64,000 bases of DNA, taken from Beroe forskalii (lineage: Eukaryota; Ctenophora; Nuda; Beroida; Beroidae). Location: positions 2,409,755 through 2,473,754 of the forward strand of contig WFMF01000001.1 of NCBI GenBank assembly GCA_011033025.1, written 5' to 3'. The notes below the pieces were generated by a model. It had not been told where the DNA came from. It ran no database searches and was given only the letters and a program-made list of their open reading frames with translations. The number at the start of each line of letters is the position of its first letter. Position 1 is the first letter of the stretch. The translations under genes were made by a program, and so were the position numbers. This document shows positions 33,599 through 45,700 of the stretch, one piece after another.

Positions 33599-33673
33599 CA
33601 CGTGATGTATCACGTGGTATGAAACATCTCACGTGGTGGAGCACGTGGAAGAAAACGTGATTATGATCACGTG
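33599..33673. promoter_or_regulatory. cluster of five CACGTG palindromes in 3'UTR
   Basis: CACGTG at 33599, 33611, 33630, 33642 and 33668, in 75 bp, starting 16 bp after the stop of the coiled-coil gene. CACGTG is the core E-box bound by USF, Myc and MITF-family bHLH-zip proteins. Confidence 0.8.
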
Positions 33674-33989
33674 GTACGCTAGTATATCACTTGACGAAAG
33701 CCAGAGTTCGTCTGCGGTCCCTTGAGTACTGTATAACTGTAAAATGCTGTTCTTATTGTCTGTGATGTACAATATTAAGCCGCTTATAATTATCGTTTTG
33801 TAATACCCACAAGCCCACAGACACCAGCTGAGAATCTAAACTTCCCAAATAACGAACATAACCATAAACCAACCCTTTCAACGACTTTTCGTAAAACAAA
33901 AGTCAAAAAAGTTCCCTTATTTTCTATCTATATTCTATGACTGTTATTGGATGTATAATGTATATATCAGAAATTGTATCATAACCATC

Positions 33990-33995
33990 AATAAA
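33990..33995 (+). promoter_or_regulatory. polyadenylation signal of coiled-coil gene
   Basis: AATAAA about 410 bp downstream of the stop codon at 33583. Confidence 0.5.
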
Positions 33996-34099
33996 CTGTG
34001 AAAATGGACAAAATAGGACTTGGAGCAGAAATAACCAACCATTGACCATAGATTTCATACATCTATGGATAATCTATGGACACAATATTCTTGAATAAA

Positions 34100-35096
34100 T
34101 ATCTGCGTTATTTGAAGATTTCTTAATATGTTATAGCTGTTTCGATAGATTGATAAACTTATGATAGATAACTATATATTTTGCTGTACGCCAGTCTGAA
34201 ACTGGTAGTTAAATTAGATTAGATTTCATTTAAACTGAAACACGCATATTTTGTAAGCTTGCTTTTCAAGCGAAACTACGTTTAATTCGAACATTTTGAT
34301 GTTTATTTCATAGCTATATTTATCATCTTTTGTTACAACCAATGTACTTAGTACTAGTGAAGTTATGGTTAAAAGTTTAAACATTCCAAAGTTGAGCCAG
34401 AAACTTATGAAAATGAGTTGATATAACTTTTTGCACCTAGAAGTAGATCTATTCATCATCAAAATATTGTGATTTCGCTTGAACCATTTCAGCCCTGATT
34501 ATGCATTGTTTTTTCATATGCTGTTATCGATAAATTTAATATGTTTTATCAAATTAAACAATAAATGTTTTCCAAAAACCAAGAAATAGTTATGTTATTT
34601 GTTTCACATTTGGTACTTTTCTCGACTCGCCCAGTCGCCCACGTAGCCAGGAGTATGACTGTATTTGGATGTCATAGGTATGTACGATAAATTTTGCACA
34701 AAAATTTGAAATTTTTGAATTTATTTCGGGCAATATGTGGGCAATATGTGGGCAATATGATCCTGAAGTAGCTAACATTTTTGACTCTCAGAAGCTGACA
34801 TATGGCAAATAAACCGGTTTTTCGTTGATAACTCAGACATTTTTTGAAATAGACATTTCAAATTTTTGGTGCAAAATTTCATTGAGAAACTCCAAATTCA
34901 ACCAAATCTGGGGTTGTGTTGAGAAACACAATTTGGATAAACCAATATTTGACACAATAGTTGTTCGTACAGCGCGTTAACTTTGTAACGATTATTTTGC
35001 ACCACCAGTTATTTCAGCAGTAACATTTGTAATGACCAGTGAGACATGATTATAGATCACACAGACCAAGGGGTGAAGTTACCAAACCTTATAGTT
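34100..35096. other. gene-free AT-rich spacer
   Basis: No exon, RNA gene or repeat was recognised. Short ORFs on either strand lack splice context or conserved motifs. Confidence 0.4.
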
Positions 35097-35370
35097 GTCA
35101 ACAGACCTCAAGCTACGCTCACTAGCTTGAGTGGTGTCAACGTCATAAGAGTTGGTATGTGTACGTAGTGTCATTCGTCATTTCTGATTGGGTCCCGAGT
35201 GGTGTCAACGTCATAGGGTTGGTATGTGGCATGTGCATACGTCGCCGTTCGTCATTGATGACGGAGTGGTGTCAGCCGGCATATATAAAGACATGTGTTG
35301 CAGTTCTTGTCATTAGTTGCATTTTTTTCTTGTGTACGCTTGTCTTTTCTTGCTTAAATTGTTGTTGATA
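35097..35370 (+). promoter_or_regulatory. TATA-bearing block upstream of satellite array, copy 1
   Basis: This block is about 90 percent identical to the one at 36050-36325. It contains GAGTGGTGTCAACGTCATAG, the near-palindrome CGTCATTGATGACG and a good TATA box, TATATAAAG, at 35282-35290, and runs directly into the 17-bp array. A 69-codon ORF overlaps it and has a counterpart in the second copy with a hydrophobic C-terminus (VLVISCIFFLCTLVFSCLNC), so a small membrane peptide cannot be excluded. Confidence 0.5.
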
Positions 35371-35768
35371 ATGTACCGCTGTAAATGAGGTACTGTTGTA
35401 AGTAAGGTACCGTTGTAAGTAAGGTACCGTTGTAAGTAAGGTACCGTTGTAAATAAGGTACCGTTGTAAATAAGGTACCGTTGTAAATAAGGTACCGTTG
35501 TAAATAAGGTACCGTTGTAAATAGGTACCGGTGTAAATTAGGTACCGTTGTGAATAAGGTTCTGTTGTTAAAAGGTACCGTTGTTAACAAGGTGCCGTTG
35601 TTGTTAATGAAGTAATGAGGTACCGTTGTTAACCAGGTACTGTTGTTAATGAGGTACCGTTGTTAACCAGGTACTGTTGTTAATGTGGTACCGTTGTTAA
35701 CAATGTACAGTTGTTAATACGGTACCGTTGTCAACAAGGTGCCGTTGTTAATGCGGTACCGTTTTTAA
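35371..35768. repeat. 17-bp satellite array, short copy
   Basis: About 23 units of GGTACCGTTGTAAATAA shading into GGTACCGTTGTTAACAA. The array is followed by AAAACGAAAGTGGCAATTT, a sequence that also follows the long array. Confidence 0.95.
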
Positions 35769-36049
35769 CAAAACGAAAGTGGCAATTTTTTGTGACGCAT
35801 CAATACAGTAGTACTTCGTGTTATGCGCGAGGACAAAGTTTGTACATCCTTTCTTGCGCACGACAAAATAAATTGCGCGCAATGTAGATTGCAGTCAGAA
35901 TAATCGGACCGTGCGTGGGAAAAAACAAAACAGCAATTAATAATCAGAACAAAATTTGAGAAATATTTGATATGACAGGCGATAGTGGACACCACCTCAA
36001 TTAATTGAAAACAACCCTTGCAGTGGTTTATCTATTGGTATAAGTTTTG

Positions 36050-36325
36050 TCAACATACCTCAAACAATCAATGCTCACTAGCTCGAGTGGTGTCAACGTC
36101 AAAGAGTTGGAATGTCACGTAATGTTATTCGTCATGCCTGATTGGGTACAGAGTGGTGTCAACGTCATAGGGTTGGTATGTGGAATGTGCATACGTCGCC
36201 GTTCGTCATTGATGACGGAGTGGTGTCAGCCGACGTATATAAAGACATGCACTGCAGTTCCTGTCATAATTTGCCTTGTTTTCTTGTGTACGCTTGTCTT
36301 TTCTTGCTTGAAATGTTGTTAATAA
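36050..36325 (+). promoter_or_regulatory. TATA-bearing block upstream of satellite array, copy 2
   Basis: Second copy of the block at 35097-35370, with TATATAAAG at 36236-36244 and the same TTTTCTTGTGTACGCTTGTC leader before the array. The overlapping ORF is also conserved here (CLVFLCTLVFSCLKCC at its end). Confidence 0.5.
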
Positions 36326-37762
36326 TGTACCGTTGTAAATAAGGTACCGTTGTAAATAAGGTACCGTTGTAAATAAGGTACCGTTGTAAATAAGGTACCG
36401 TTGTAAATAAGGTACCGTTGTTAACAAGGCACCGTTGTTAATAAGGTACCGTTGTTAATAAGGTACCGTTGTTAACAAGGTACCGTTGTTAACAAGGTAC
36501 CGTTGTTAACAAGGTACCGTTGTTAACAAGGTACCGTTGTTAACAAGGTAACGTTGTTAACAAGGTACCGTTGTTAACAAGGTACCGTTGTTAACAAGGT
36601 ACCGTTGTTAACAAGGTACCGTTGTTAACAAGGTACCGTTGTTAACAAGGTACCGTTGTTGACAAGGTACCGTTGTTAACAAGGTACCGTTGTTAACAAG
36701 GTACCGTTGTTAGCAAGGTACCGTTGCTAGCAAGGTACCGTTGTTAGCAATGTACCGTTATTAACGACGTACCGTTGTTAACAAGGTATCGCTGTTAAAA
36801 AGGTACCGTTGTTAACAAGGTACCGTTGTTAAAAAGGTACCGTTGTTAGAAAGTTACCGTTGTAAAAAGCTACCGTTGTTAAAAAGGTACCGTTGTTAAA
36901 AAGGTACCGTTGTTAAAAAGGTACCGTTGTTAACGAGGTACCGTTGTTAACAAGGTACCGTTGTTAACAAGGTACCGTTGTTAACAAGGTACCGTTGTTA
37001 ACAAGGTACCGTTGTTAACAAGGTACCGTTGTTAACAAGGTACCGTTGTTAACAAGGTACCGTTGTTAACAAGGTACCGTTGTTAACAAGGCACCGTTGT
37101 TAACAAGGTACCGTTGTTAATAAGGTACCGTTGTTAATAAGGTACCGTTGTTAACAAGGTACCGTTGTTAACAAAATTACCGTTGTTAACAAGGTACCGT
37201 TGTTAACAAGGTACCGTTGTTAACAAGGTAACGTTAACAAGGTACCGTTGTTAACAAGGTACCGTTGTTAACAAGGTACCGTTGTTAACAAGGTACCGTT
37301 GTTAACAAGGTACCGTTGTTAACAAGGTACCGTTGTTAGCAAGGTACCGTTGTTAGCAAGGTACCGTTGTTAGCAATGTACCGTTGTTAACAACGTACCG
37401 TTGTTAACAAGGTATCGCTGTTAAAAAGGTACCGTTGTTAACAAGGTACCGTTGTTAAAAAGGTACCGTTGTTAAAAAGTTACCGTTGTAAAAAGGTACC
37501 GTTGTTAAAAAGGTACCGTTGTTAAAAAGGTACCGTTGTTAAAAAGGTACCGTTGTTAACGAGGTACCGTTATTAACAAGGTACCGTTGTTAACAAGGTA
37601 CCGTCGCGTTGATAACAAGGTACCGTTGTTTACAAGGTACCGTCGCGATGTTAACAAGGTACCATTGTGAACACGGTGCCGTTGTTAATAAGGTACCGTT
37701 GTTAATAAGGTGTCGCTGTTAATAAGGTGCTGTTGTTATTAAGGTACTGTTGTTAATAAGCT
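36326..37762. repeat. 17-bp satellite array, long copy with higher-order structure
   Basis: About 84 units of GGTACCGTTGTTAACAA. Ordered variants (TTAGCAA, CAATGTACC, TATCGCTG, TTAAAAAGG, AGTTACCGTTGTAAAAA) occur near 36700-36930 and again near 37330-37550, so a segment of about 630 bp was duplicated within the array. Confidence 0.95.
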
Positions 37763-37946
37763 TTAATTTTGGTTTCATTCTGATGAACTTCAAAGTAATT
37801 ACTTGAAATTGAAAGAAAAAAACGAAAGTGGCAATTTGCCTATCCACCCTCGTCTATTTTGACTTTTTATATTTTGACTTTTTATATTTCTACTTTTTTG
37901 CCCAAACGGAAATTCTGCAACAGTTCTAATAATCAAATGTTCAATT

Positions 37947-39550
37947 CTATATCAAAAGGCGGCCACCACTCAGGCTAGAAGGAGCTTCTACATCATCTAG
38001 TACGGTAGAGTGACATTGAATGTAACCCACTATGAAACTTCGGACTGTCTCGTACTGTGCAAGAGAACTTTCAAACTCCGCAATGGCTCGCTCTCGGGCC
38101 TGGAAAGTTAAGATTCAGTAACTGGAAATATCTTGAACGACGATTCCGATGTAAATCTATTGAACATGAACAAACTTGGTAACAAAAAACGATGACTGTG
38201 CAATGAACATTGAACGTAAGGGCATGTATAACATATCGGTCGATCGAATGGAATTGTTCGATCGATCAACGTCATTCGATCATTTGATCATTATTTTCTA
38301 TTTACTACAATATGTCAGTCGATCGAATCGATCAACTGACATGTTTTAAATAGAAAATCTTTACCCTATAAATGAAATAACTATAATATTGACTTATTGA
38401 AAGAGGTATCGGTAGTTCGAAGGGAGTTGATCGATCAACCTATCCCATTCGATCGACCAATGTGTTACAGGCCTCTGACCTTGATGGTTTTTCTGAGTTC
38501 CTCCTGCAAGGACTCCTTCCTTGCCTCCAGGTCAGCTAAGTGGATGCTCTGTCGCTGTCGACACTTCTGAACTGCCTTCCTGGTGAGACCCCGTCTTCTC
38601 ATGTCCCGCAGTAACACACTCTGCACTTCCGGCATTCCCTGCCAATTCGAAAGAGTAGAAATTTATTACAGAAATTTCTTGCTTCAGTCGGTACTCTGGT
38701 TTACTGAATCTGTGTGCTGCTGTTCCCATATATTAGATCCGAAAAACTTTTGGGTCTCAGGATCAGGACATTCATATTTATAGCAAGTTAAGGATACTGG
38801 ATTAAGATTATAGGCCCCAATAAAATGGCATCATGGCCCATTCCCTGTATTTTACTTGCTGGTATTCTCGAGACAGGTAAAGCAATTAGTTTGAAGCAAA
38901 TCCTTCATTAAATTCGTTCCTTGACTTCACCTGATTGAAAGTGCCCCAATATATATTATAGCTTTATAGGAGAAGAACACGATTACACGAACCATTGAAC
39001 CAAAATACAAATTGATATAATGTCTCAAAGTCACGCCTGGTTGTAATATGTATGTATTTGAGCAAAATACGTGTCCCCAATGCAGGTACTTCGATTTTTG
39101 TCTTCATAAAAACAAAATCTTATATAGTTATTTGTCACCAATTTATACAAATGGGAACCAGGGTACAATGCAAACCTAGAGCTCGTGTACTATGAGTTAA
39201 CAGGGCTTTAGGTATGATTTCCATATGGATGAAATAAAAGATAAAATAAGATAAAAGAGTTATTGGCTGTGATAATGTATATTTCATTTTCATACTATAT
39301 AGCCCATACTGTGAAAGATATCGTGTGATCTGGATTTGAATCTGATATTATGAAGTAAATGCATGATTCGATGTGACATGACCCTGTATGGTTATAAAAC
39401 CTGTATGATATCGTTGAACTGCTGTTTGTCCATCTCCACTACCACAGATTCAGTGTACTCCTGGCTGCATTCACCCTTTATAACCGAAGTGGACAAAGTA
39501 GAGTCTTGTGGGGACCTCTCAAATTCGAATTCTTTGTTTGTCATGTCCAT
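37947..39550 (-). CDS. small CNC-type bZIP transcription factor
   Basis: Three phase-0 exons: 39550-39401 (ATG), 38638-38480 and 38099-37947 (stop 37947-37949), giving 153 residues. The CNC homology region is recognisable: EMDKQQFNDIIQ just before the basic region, then LLRDMRRRGLTRKAVQKCRQ, matching the family's [20 protein letters not shown]. A leucine-zipper helix follows (HLADLEARKESLQEELRKTI). CNC factors (Nrf, NF-E2, BACH, Cnc, SKN-1) usually dimerise with small Maf and act in stress responses. This protein lacks the long acidic and Neh-type regions and is far shorter than known members. An in-frame TAG four codons upstream supports the ATG. The normally invariant Asn of the basic region is Thr here. 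A MITE fills most of the second intron. The first donor (GTTTTA) is weak. Confidence 0.75.
38226..38470. mobile_element. nested foldback MITE in CNC-bZIP intron
   Basis: Outer ends GGTCGATCGAATGG near 38238 and CATTCGATCGACC near 38445 are inverted, continued by GATCGATCAAC on both sides. An inner inverted repeat pairs ATTTTCTATTTA..ATGTCAGT with ACTGACAT..TAAATAGAAAAT (38291-38357). It ends about eight bases from the splice donor at 38479. Confidence 0.8.
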
Positions 39551-42500
39551 AGAACACGGCGGCTATTGATAGCCTTCGATGGTTCCAACTAAAATCTAAA
39601 ATCTTTAAATCTTGAGTTTACAATTACGCAGTATTTGAGCTATATCTCTTTATGTAAAAAAAAGAAATTTCAACATATCCAATATCCATTGCAGATACCC
39701 TTACAGTCTAATAGCATAAATTACATGGCTAATTAAATTGGATCCATGGCCCCGTGAAATGGAAACAACAGTTGATTGGGAAATTAAGTGCAATCTTTAA
39801 TAAGTTAGTAAGTGACTATAGCTTATTGGTACTGGTAGGACCCGATCAGGCAAGTGTCTATATTTATATTATAGACTCGCGTCCCGTATATGAAAACGTC
39901 AGAGGGCTCTATTTAATGCTTAAAACGGGCAGAGGGCACCAATATATAAGGCACAGAATTAAAATAATTGCGAACAATCAGCGACGGTCGCTGTAGCTCA
40001 TGTTATTATATTTGTCTCCTGCACTCTATGATTGGTTGATGGTAAAGTCACGTGATACAAAGCATTCTGATTGGTTGATGGTAAAATCACGTGATTTAGA
40101 CCACGTGACAGAACAAAACCAGTATCTGGTGCAGACCACCGTGCTGCAGGGTGAAGAGAGTGGGGAACACTGGCTTCAATTAGCGTTCTTATGAAAGAAT
40201 ACCAATCCTGCTGACCCCTTAATGACCCCTTGCAGACCCCCTGGTGAACCCCTTCCGACCCTTAGCTTGGGAATATTTAGTTGAATTATAGCCCCCAAAA
40301 TCATCCGTGAAATTTGAAATGATTTATAAATCAGTCGAGTTTAACATGAGGTTCTTGTCTCTTAAATTCTATGTCAGCTATTTAATTTGTAAATTAACAA
40401 ATAAAAGGCGCTGATTTTATCAAGACAACCACGTAACAGCTGCAGAAAGCTTTATGTTTTTATAAGTATAATAATAAATATTAACAAATACACTCATATC
40501 AATTCATGTCATGTGTGATAAAGTTAGTCAGATATATTTACATTTTGAATATCACAACCACTATTTATAACTTTATAATAACAAATTATATGGGACCATC
40601 CAGAACGTTTCAATCTTTCAAATAAATAAAAGTGATCAGCCAATAAGATGTGAGCTCAAAGTTGACTCCATTTAAATACATTGAAATAGCCATTTCATGT
40701 TAGCCATTTCAAATTAACGGAACTATTTTGAAATCTTTTAAATGATACAGATCAATACAGCTATGAACTGTAATTGTTCCATTGAAGTCAACTTTGCGAT
40801 CAATTACATTTTTCAATTTTTGCCAAGCAATTCGTCATATATAGTATCACGTGTTAGAAATGGGTGGTTAAAAGTAGCGTCATCAACTGCCATACCAACC
40901 CACTTCAGAGTAATTAATTCCTACTAGATTTCTGAGAAATTTTTCAGAAATAATTTCCACACGACCGCTATTCGTACGTACGTGATACTTACTCATTACT
41001 GAATACTGATTAACTTTTTAATTTTAACTTTCTTTAATCCTCAAAATTAACCAAAGAAGCAGGAACTTAATTAATTACAGAACAAACCGGGCATGGAACA
41101 AAACAAATTGACATAAAAATACTATCATGCTTAATGGCAACATTTTTCCAGAACCGCCTATTTTAATGGATGGACATGGGACAAGAATTAGAAAATGAAA
41201 ATGGAACTGCCCAGTAAAATACGAGTTATACAATACGAACTACGAAGTTACGAGATTTATTTACGTGGAACAATGATTCTGGGTATCTAATTCTTGGGAG
41301 CACGAAAATGTGGGGATTTTTCAATTTTATGTTTTTCAAAGTTTTAACGTTAATTAAATGACGTCGTCATGCTGAAATTTAATGGGGTGCAGAAATACGG
41401 GAATTAATTTTCGTCTAATCCCCAAATTTCGTTCCACACGAAAATCTCTCGTATTATCATAGTGACATGAACGGACTTTTAATACTTTAAACATATCAAA
41501 TAATAAATATTTATATCATTATTATTAATTAACACAATTAAGAGCAAATTAGGGCGAATTATAGGGGAAAATGTGCATTAACTTATTATCAGTATATTGT
41601 ATGAATTATTATAAAAACTTGATTTTAAGAATATTATCACAAAGATGTATGCAATATGCATCACTCATCAGTCATTGCATCAGTCATCAGGCGTAAGATT
41701 ACTTTGTTTTCAAATCAAATCAGGTTTGAGAAAATAGGTTTTATAATGATCAAAATAATATATCAATAGCTTTGCTTATTTAGTAAGTAATTAGTCTTCG
41801 TTCTTCCTGCGCAAAACAACAGAAAATCAGATAGTTCACATGCAATTAGCCAAAACGATTAAATACAGTTATATAGCATGGATACTTATATCTAAGTTAA
41901 TTGTTAGCCACCATACCAACTATAATATGTTTTACAACAAATCTAGGGCATTTTAAACAAATTATTTAACTCATTGATGCCTGTATAAATATATGCATAT
42001 ATTTCAACCAACTTGAGAGAAAAAGAAAATAAATATGCATCTGTTATTGCTTGCAGCGTAAAGTAGCAACCATGCCAAGTAGCATTTGGGCAGGCTGTCT
42101 TGTGATTGAACTGGCTTATGATTACAGTTCATTAATTAACATTTTGACAATAAATATCAAATTATTAAATACTGCTGCAATTAACTTATACCAGCAACCG
42201 GTTTATTAGCAACCAACTTCAACATAAACACCAGGAGTTGGTATTGAGTCATCGGCAAAGGAAGGGGCGGAATTTGGTGGTTCGTCCGCGGCGGACCCGC
42301 TTAAATTATTTTTGTTTCGAATTTTAGTCCACTAAATTTTTTTTAGTCAACTAAAATAATTGACGCAATTTACAATTGGACTTTCGTGGGCCCAAACCGG
42401 ACAAAATTCCACCAGGTTTCGTACCGAGTCAACTATGACACATCAAGGTCTATAATATAGACTCTATACTAGTAGTAGTAATAACCGTATATAGCTAATC

Positions 42501-42791
42501 GAATGGGACTAGTCATACAAAACACTGGTTAATGCATCACTGGTTTAACAACATACTGGTTCTTATATACTGCTACAGTGATATAATGTGATCCGTTATA
42601 CAACTTAGGTTGTTATATCAATTACACACTTCATACTCAAACAGTCCTCGACTACTTCTTCTTCTTCTTCCGAACACAGAGATAAGTACTTCACTGCACT
42701 TGTACACTATGTCCACTGTCACACTCCTACAGTGTCGCACTGTCGCACTGCCGCATCACTGCTACAGTGTCGCACTGCCGCATCACTGCTT
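39551..42791. other. gene-free stretch upstream of CNC-bZIP
   Basis: No exon was recognised. It contains the duplicated ATTGG/CACGTG module at 40029-40095, an isolated TGACGTCGTCA near 41361 and a (CTT)n run near 42656. ORFs are AT-rich chance frames. Confidence 0.45.
40029..40095. promoter_or_regulatory. duplicated inverted-CCAAT plus E-box module
   Basis: TGATTGGTTGATGGTAAA then RTCACGTGAT occurs twice, 39 bp apart, followed by a further CACGTG at about 40102. ATTGG is an inverted CCAAT box and CACGTG an E-box. It lies about 480-550 bp upstream of the CNC-bZIP start, so it is a promoter or enhancer candidate. Confidence 0.55.
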
Positions 42792-45700
42792 TTAGCTTCC
42801 GGAGCTAGTGCTCTCTTGACCGCTGTGTCGTGTGAAGACACTATGTAGGTTGTGGGTGAAACTCGGCGGCCTGAAATATAGGATGGATTTAAAAGGAGAC
42901 ATTTTGGTTATTTTCACTTATTGCTTTATTGTTTTACTAGTCGATGGAAATATGTACGGTTAAATCTTCCTTAAAAATAGAAAGTATAAAATAATTCTAA
43001 GTGAGCTTTAGTCCATGAGTTTCAAGTCCACGGTATAAATGTTTCACAAATATTTACGTTCAGTCTTCAGAGTTTAAACAACCTATGAATCTACCAAGAA
43101 TTTTTTGTCTGATTTATATAGCGAAGGCCATATCTTCCATTCTCAGTATCTAACTTTATAGCAAGTAAAAATATCTAATTCTTGGTGTGGCCAAATAGAT
43201 TTTGGAATTTTTACCAGCGCATTAAACAGGACGTGTAACCCACTTTTAACACATTTATATCTAAAATTTCATCGCGAATTTAAAAGCTGTCCACAAATTT
43301 CTTTGAATCTCCGGTATGAAGTTAAAATGTGCACTTTACCAAATACGACGTATATTTATATTTATAGGTATGGAAGCTATGGATCATGAAATGTTGGCGT
43401 TCTGCGACAGAGACAGGTTATTAAACCGACAGATAGATGTTTCACAAGTTGACTCCCTAATATAAATCAACATGTAAATCAACATGTAAAATTTAATGAG
43501 TGAACTTTTAGCAGGATTTAAAATTTAATGAGTGAACTTTTAGCAGGATTTAAAATTTAATGCGTGAACTTTTAGCAGGATTATATTATGAGAGACGTAA
43601 TATAAAACGGTGTTAAACTAAATTTTAAGAATGCTACAATATTTGAGTAACTGTTTAACTTTTTCAACAAGTGTCTACGCTTATTATTTAGGGAAAAAAG
43701 TAACTATCAAGCGTCAATCGTCATGCATTCAATATGCAATAAAGCTGGCGTTAAAAGTTAGAAAAAGAAAAAAGCACTACAGACGAATCTAAAAAGTCAT
43801 GACATATTCATCATCTAGCTTCCTCTCCCTCTATTTTCAGCTGCAGTTAACCAGCTAAATTTGAGTACACTGCAGTCTAACTCCAGTGCATATGCCCGAG
43901 TTACAGACGTTTTCGTGATGGGGTTTTCGTACCGTTTTACGATGAAGCGCAACTGAAAATTTCCCATTTACCCCCTATTACCGCTATATATAAGACTCAT
44001 AACTCACCTAAACGCACTGTCCAGAGAGACGTTCTCCAGAGACAAGGGATGGGAGGTGGATTTGAAACTATCTGGAACTTTGACGTGTTCCCCGGCGCCT
44101 TTCGGCGATGCTCTTTCGGTCTGAAACGGATTTTGAATTAAAAATACCAATAATAACCAAGCTCATTTAATTAATCAATACTGGAATATTGAAATATTGG
44201 AATACCAGTATATTGCGACGTAGAGTCGTACAATCTATATGCTTATATTGATCTCCAAGAATTTGTCAAAATTTGAACATCATAAGTTCTGTATTTTTGC
44301 ATTAATTAACACCCCTACTTCTATATTCATGACATTAATCAACAACTATCAGCCCTAACTTCAAAGAAATGGATGTCCATAAATTCTTAATAAATTCTTT
44401 GCATATATTGATATATACCAGATTTGAAGAATTTATAGACGAATCCTATCAACAAAAAAGAAGTGTGTAATATTTCACGAGCTTAATAAAAATCACACGA
44501 CGGCTGCTATTTAATCCGGCAATAAAGACATTAAATATTCGAGTATATATATAAAACAAATCCTTGTGTTTACTTATTAAATATTCGAGTATACAAAAAA
44601 ATCCTTGTATTCACCTTTATATGTTCGGTGATCACGTTGGGAGAGGAGGTGAGGGGGAGGGAGCTGAGATGGGGGCTAGAGTGAAGGGCGGGGAGATGAG
44701 AGGTGGGTTAAACCCCGCTGATCCTCCGGCTGCGCCCCCGGTAGAGGTTCGGGAGAAGAAGGGTCCGGAGAGACTGGAACCGGCAGAGGAGGGAACGGGA
44801 GAGGTGACCGGGGAGGGCTGGGAGTCTGAGGGCAGCTGAGGACTGCCGGCTGAGGAGAGAGAGAGGGGTAATGGGAATTGTAAAATTTCTTGAAGAGATG
44901 GAACCAAATTTTGTACTTGGCATATCATTTACTATTTGGTAAGCTGGCAACGAACAAAACTAAATAGAAGGTTTCATGAAACTTGAAAGTTTCAGGAAAT
45001 TAAACCAGGAAATTTAACCGAATTATGTACCTACTTGACATCATTCACTATTTAGTTAAGCTGGAAATGAACAAAACTGTAGAAATGATTTCATGAAAGT
45101 TTCAGGAAATTAAATCATGAACTAACCGTTGGAAGAAGGAGTAGAGGAGGGCGGGACAGCACAGTTGAAAATCCCGAGAGTTGTGGGGATGTTAAGGGAG
45201 GTGGGGATGTTAAGGGATGTGGGGATGTTCAGGGATGTTGGGATCTTGAGGGAGCTGGCTAGTCCCAGGGCTTGGGAGGTCAGGGCGTTGCTGAGAGCCG
45301 TGCTGGAGAGACCGAGGGAGGTGGCGGAGAAGGAAGGCATGGGAAGGTTGCTGGAGGGAAAGATGATGTGAAAAAACTGCTAAACAGTCAGATCAATAGA
45401 TCATCATCAATTATCGATTTTTAACTATCAGAGGACATTTTCATAAGGGCAGCACTTTTTCACAGATGTAATTATTTTCATTCTATAAATTGATCTAAAT
45501 TGCCAAGAAATTGAATAAATTTGTTTACCTGGAGTTGAAAGAGGAGGGGAGGCTGGTGGTAAAGGAGGTGGGCAGGCTCACCGGAACACTGCTCAGCTCC
45601 GTCTTGATTTGCAGGGTTCCTCCAGTGCAGCTATTACCTGGGGGAGGGGGAAATTAATGTGGAGTTTGATTTAAATTGAAAAATAGAGATTAGAGAAAAA

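Noticed and set aside
35354-36427. Minus-strand ORFs with YLQRYLIYNGT repeats
   Set aside because: They are translations of the 17-bp satellite, whose frame cycles every three units.
35371-37762. Possible CRISPR-like repeat array
   Set aside because: Units are contiguous 17-bp tandem copies without spacers, in an intron-bearing animal genome.
45529-45637. Exon phase mismatch read as a third homeobox frameshift
   Set aside because: The phase-1 donor at 45991 explains the join without any indel.
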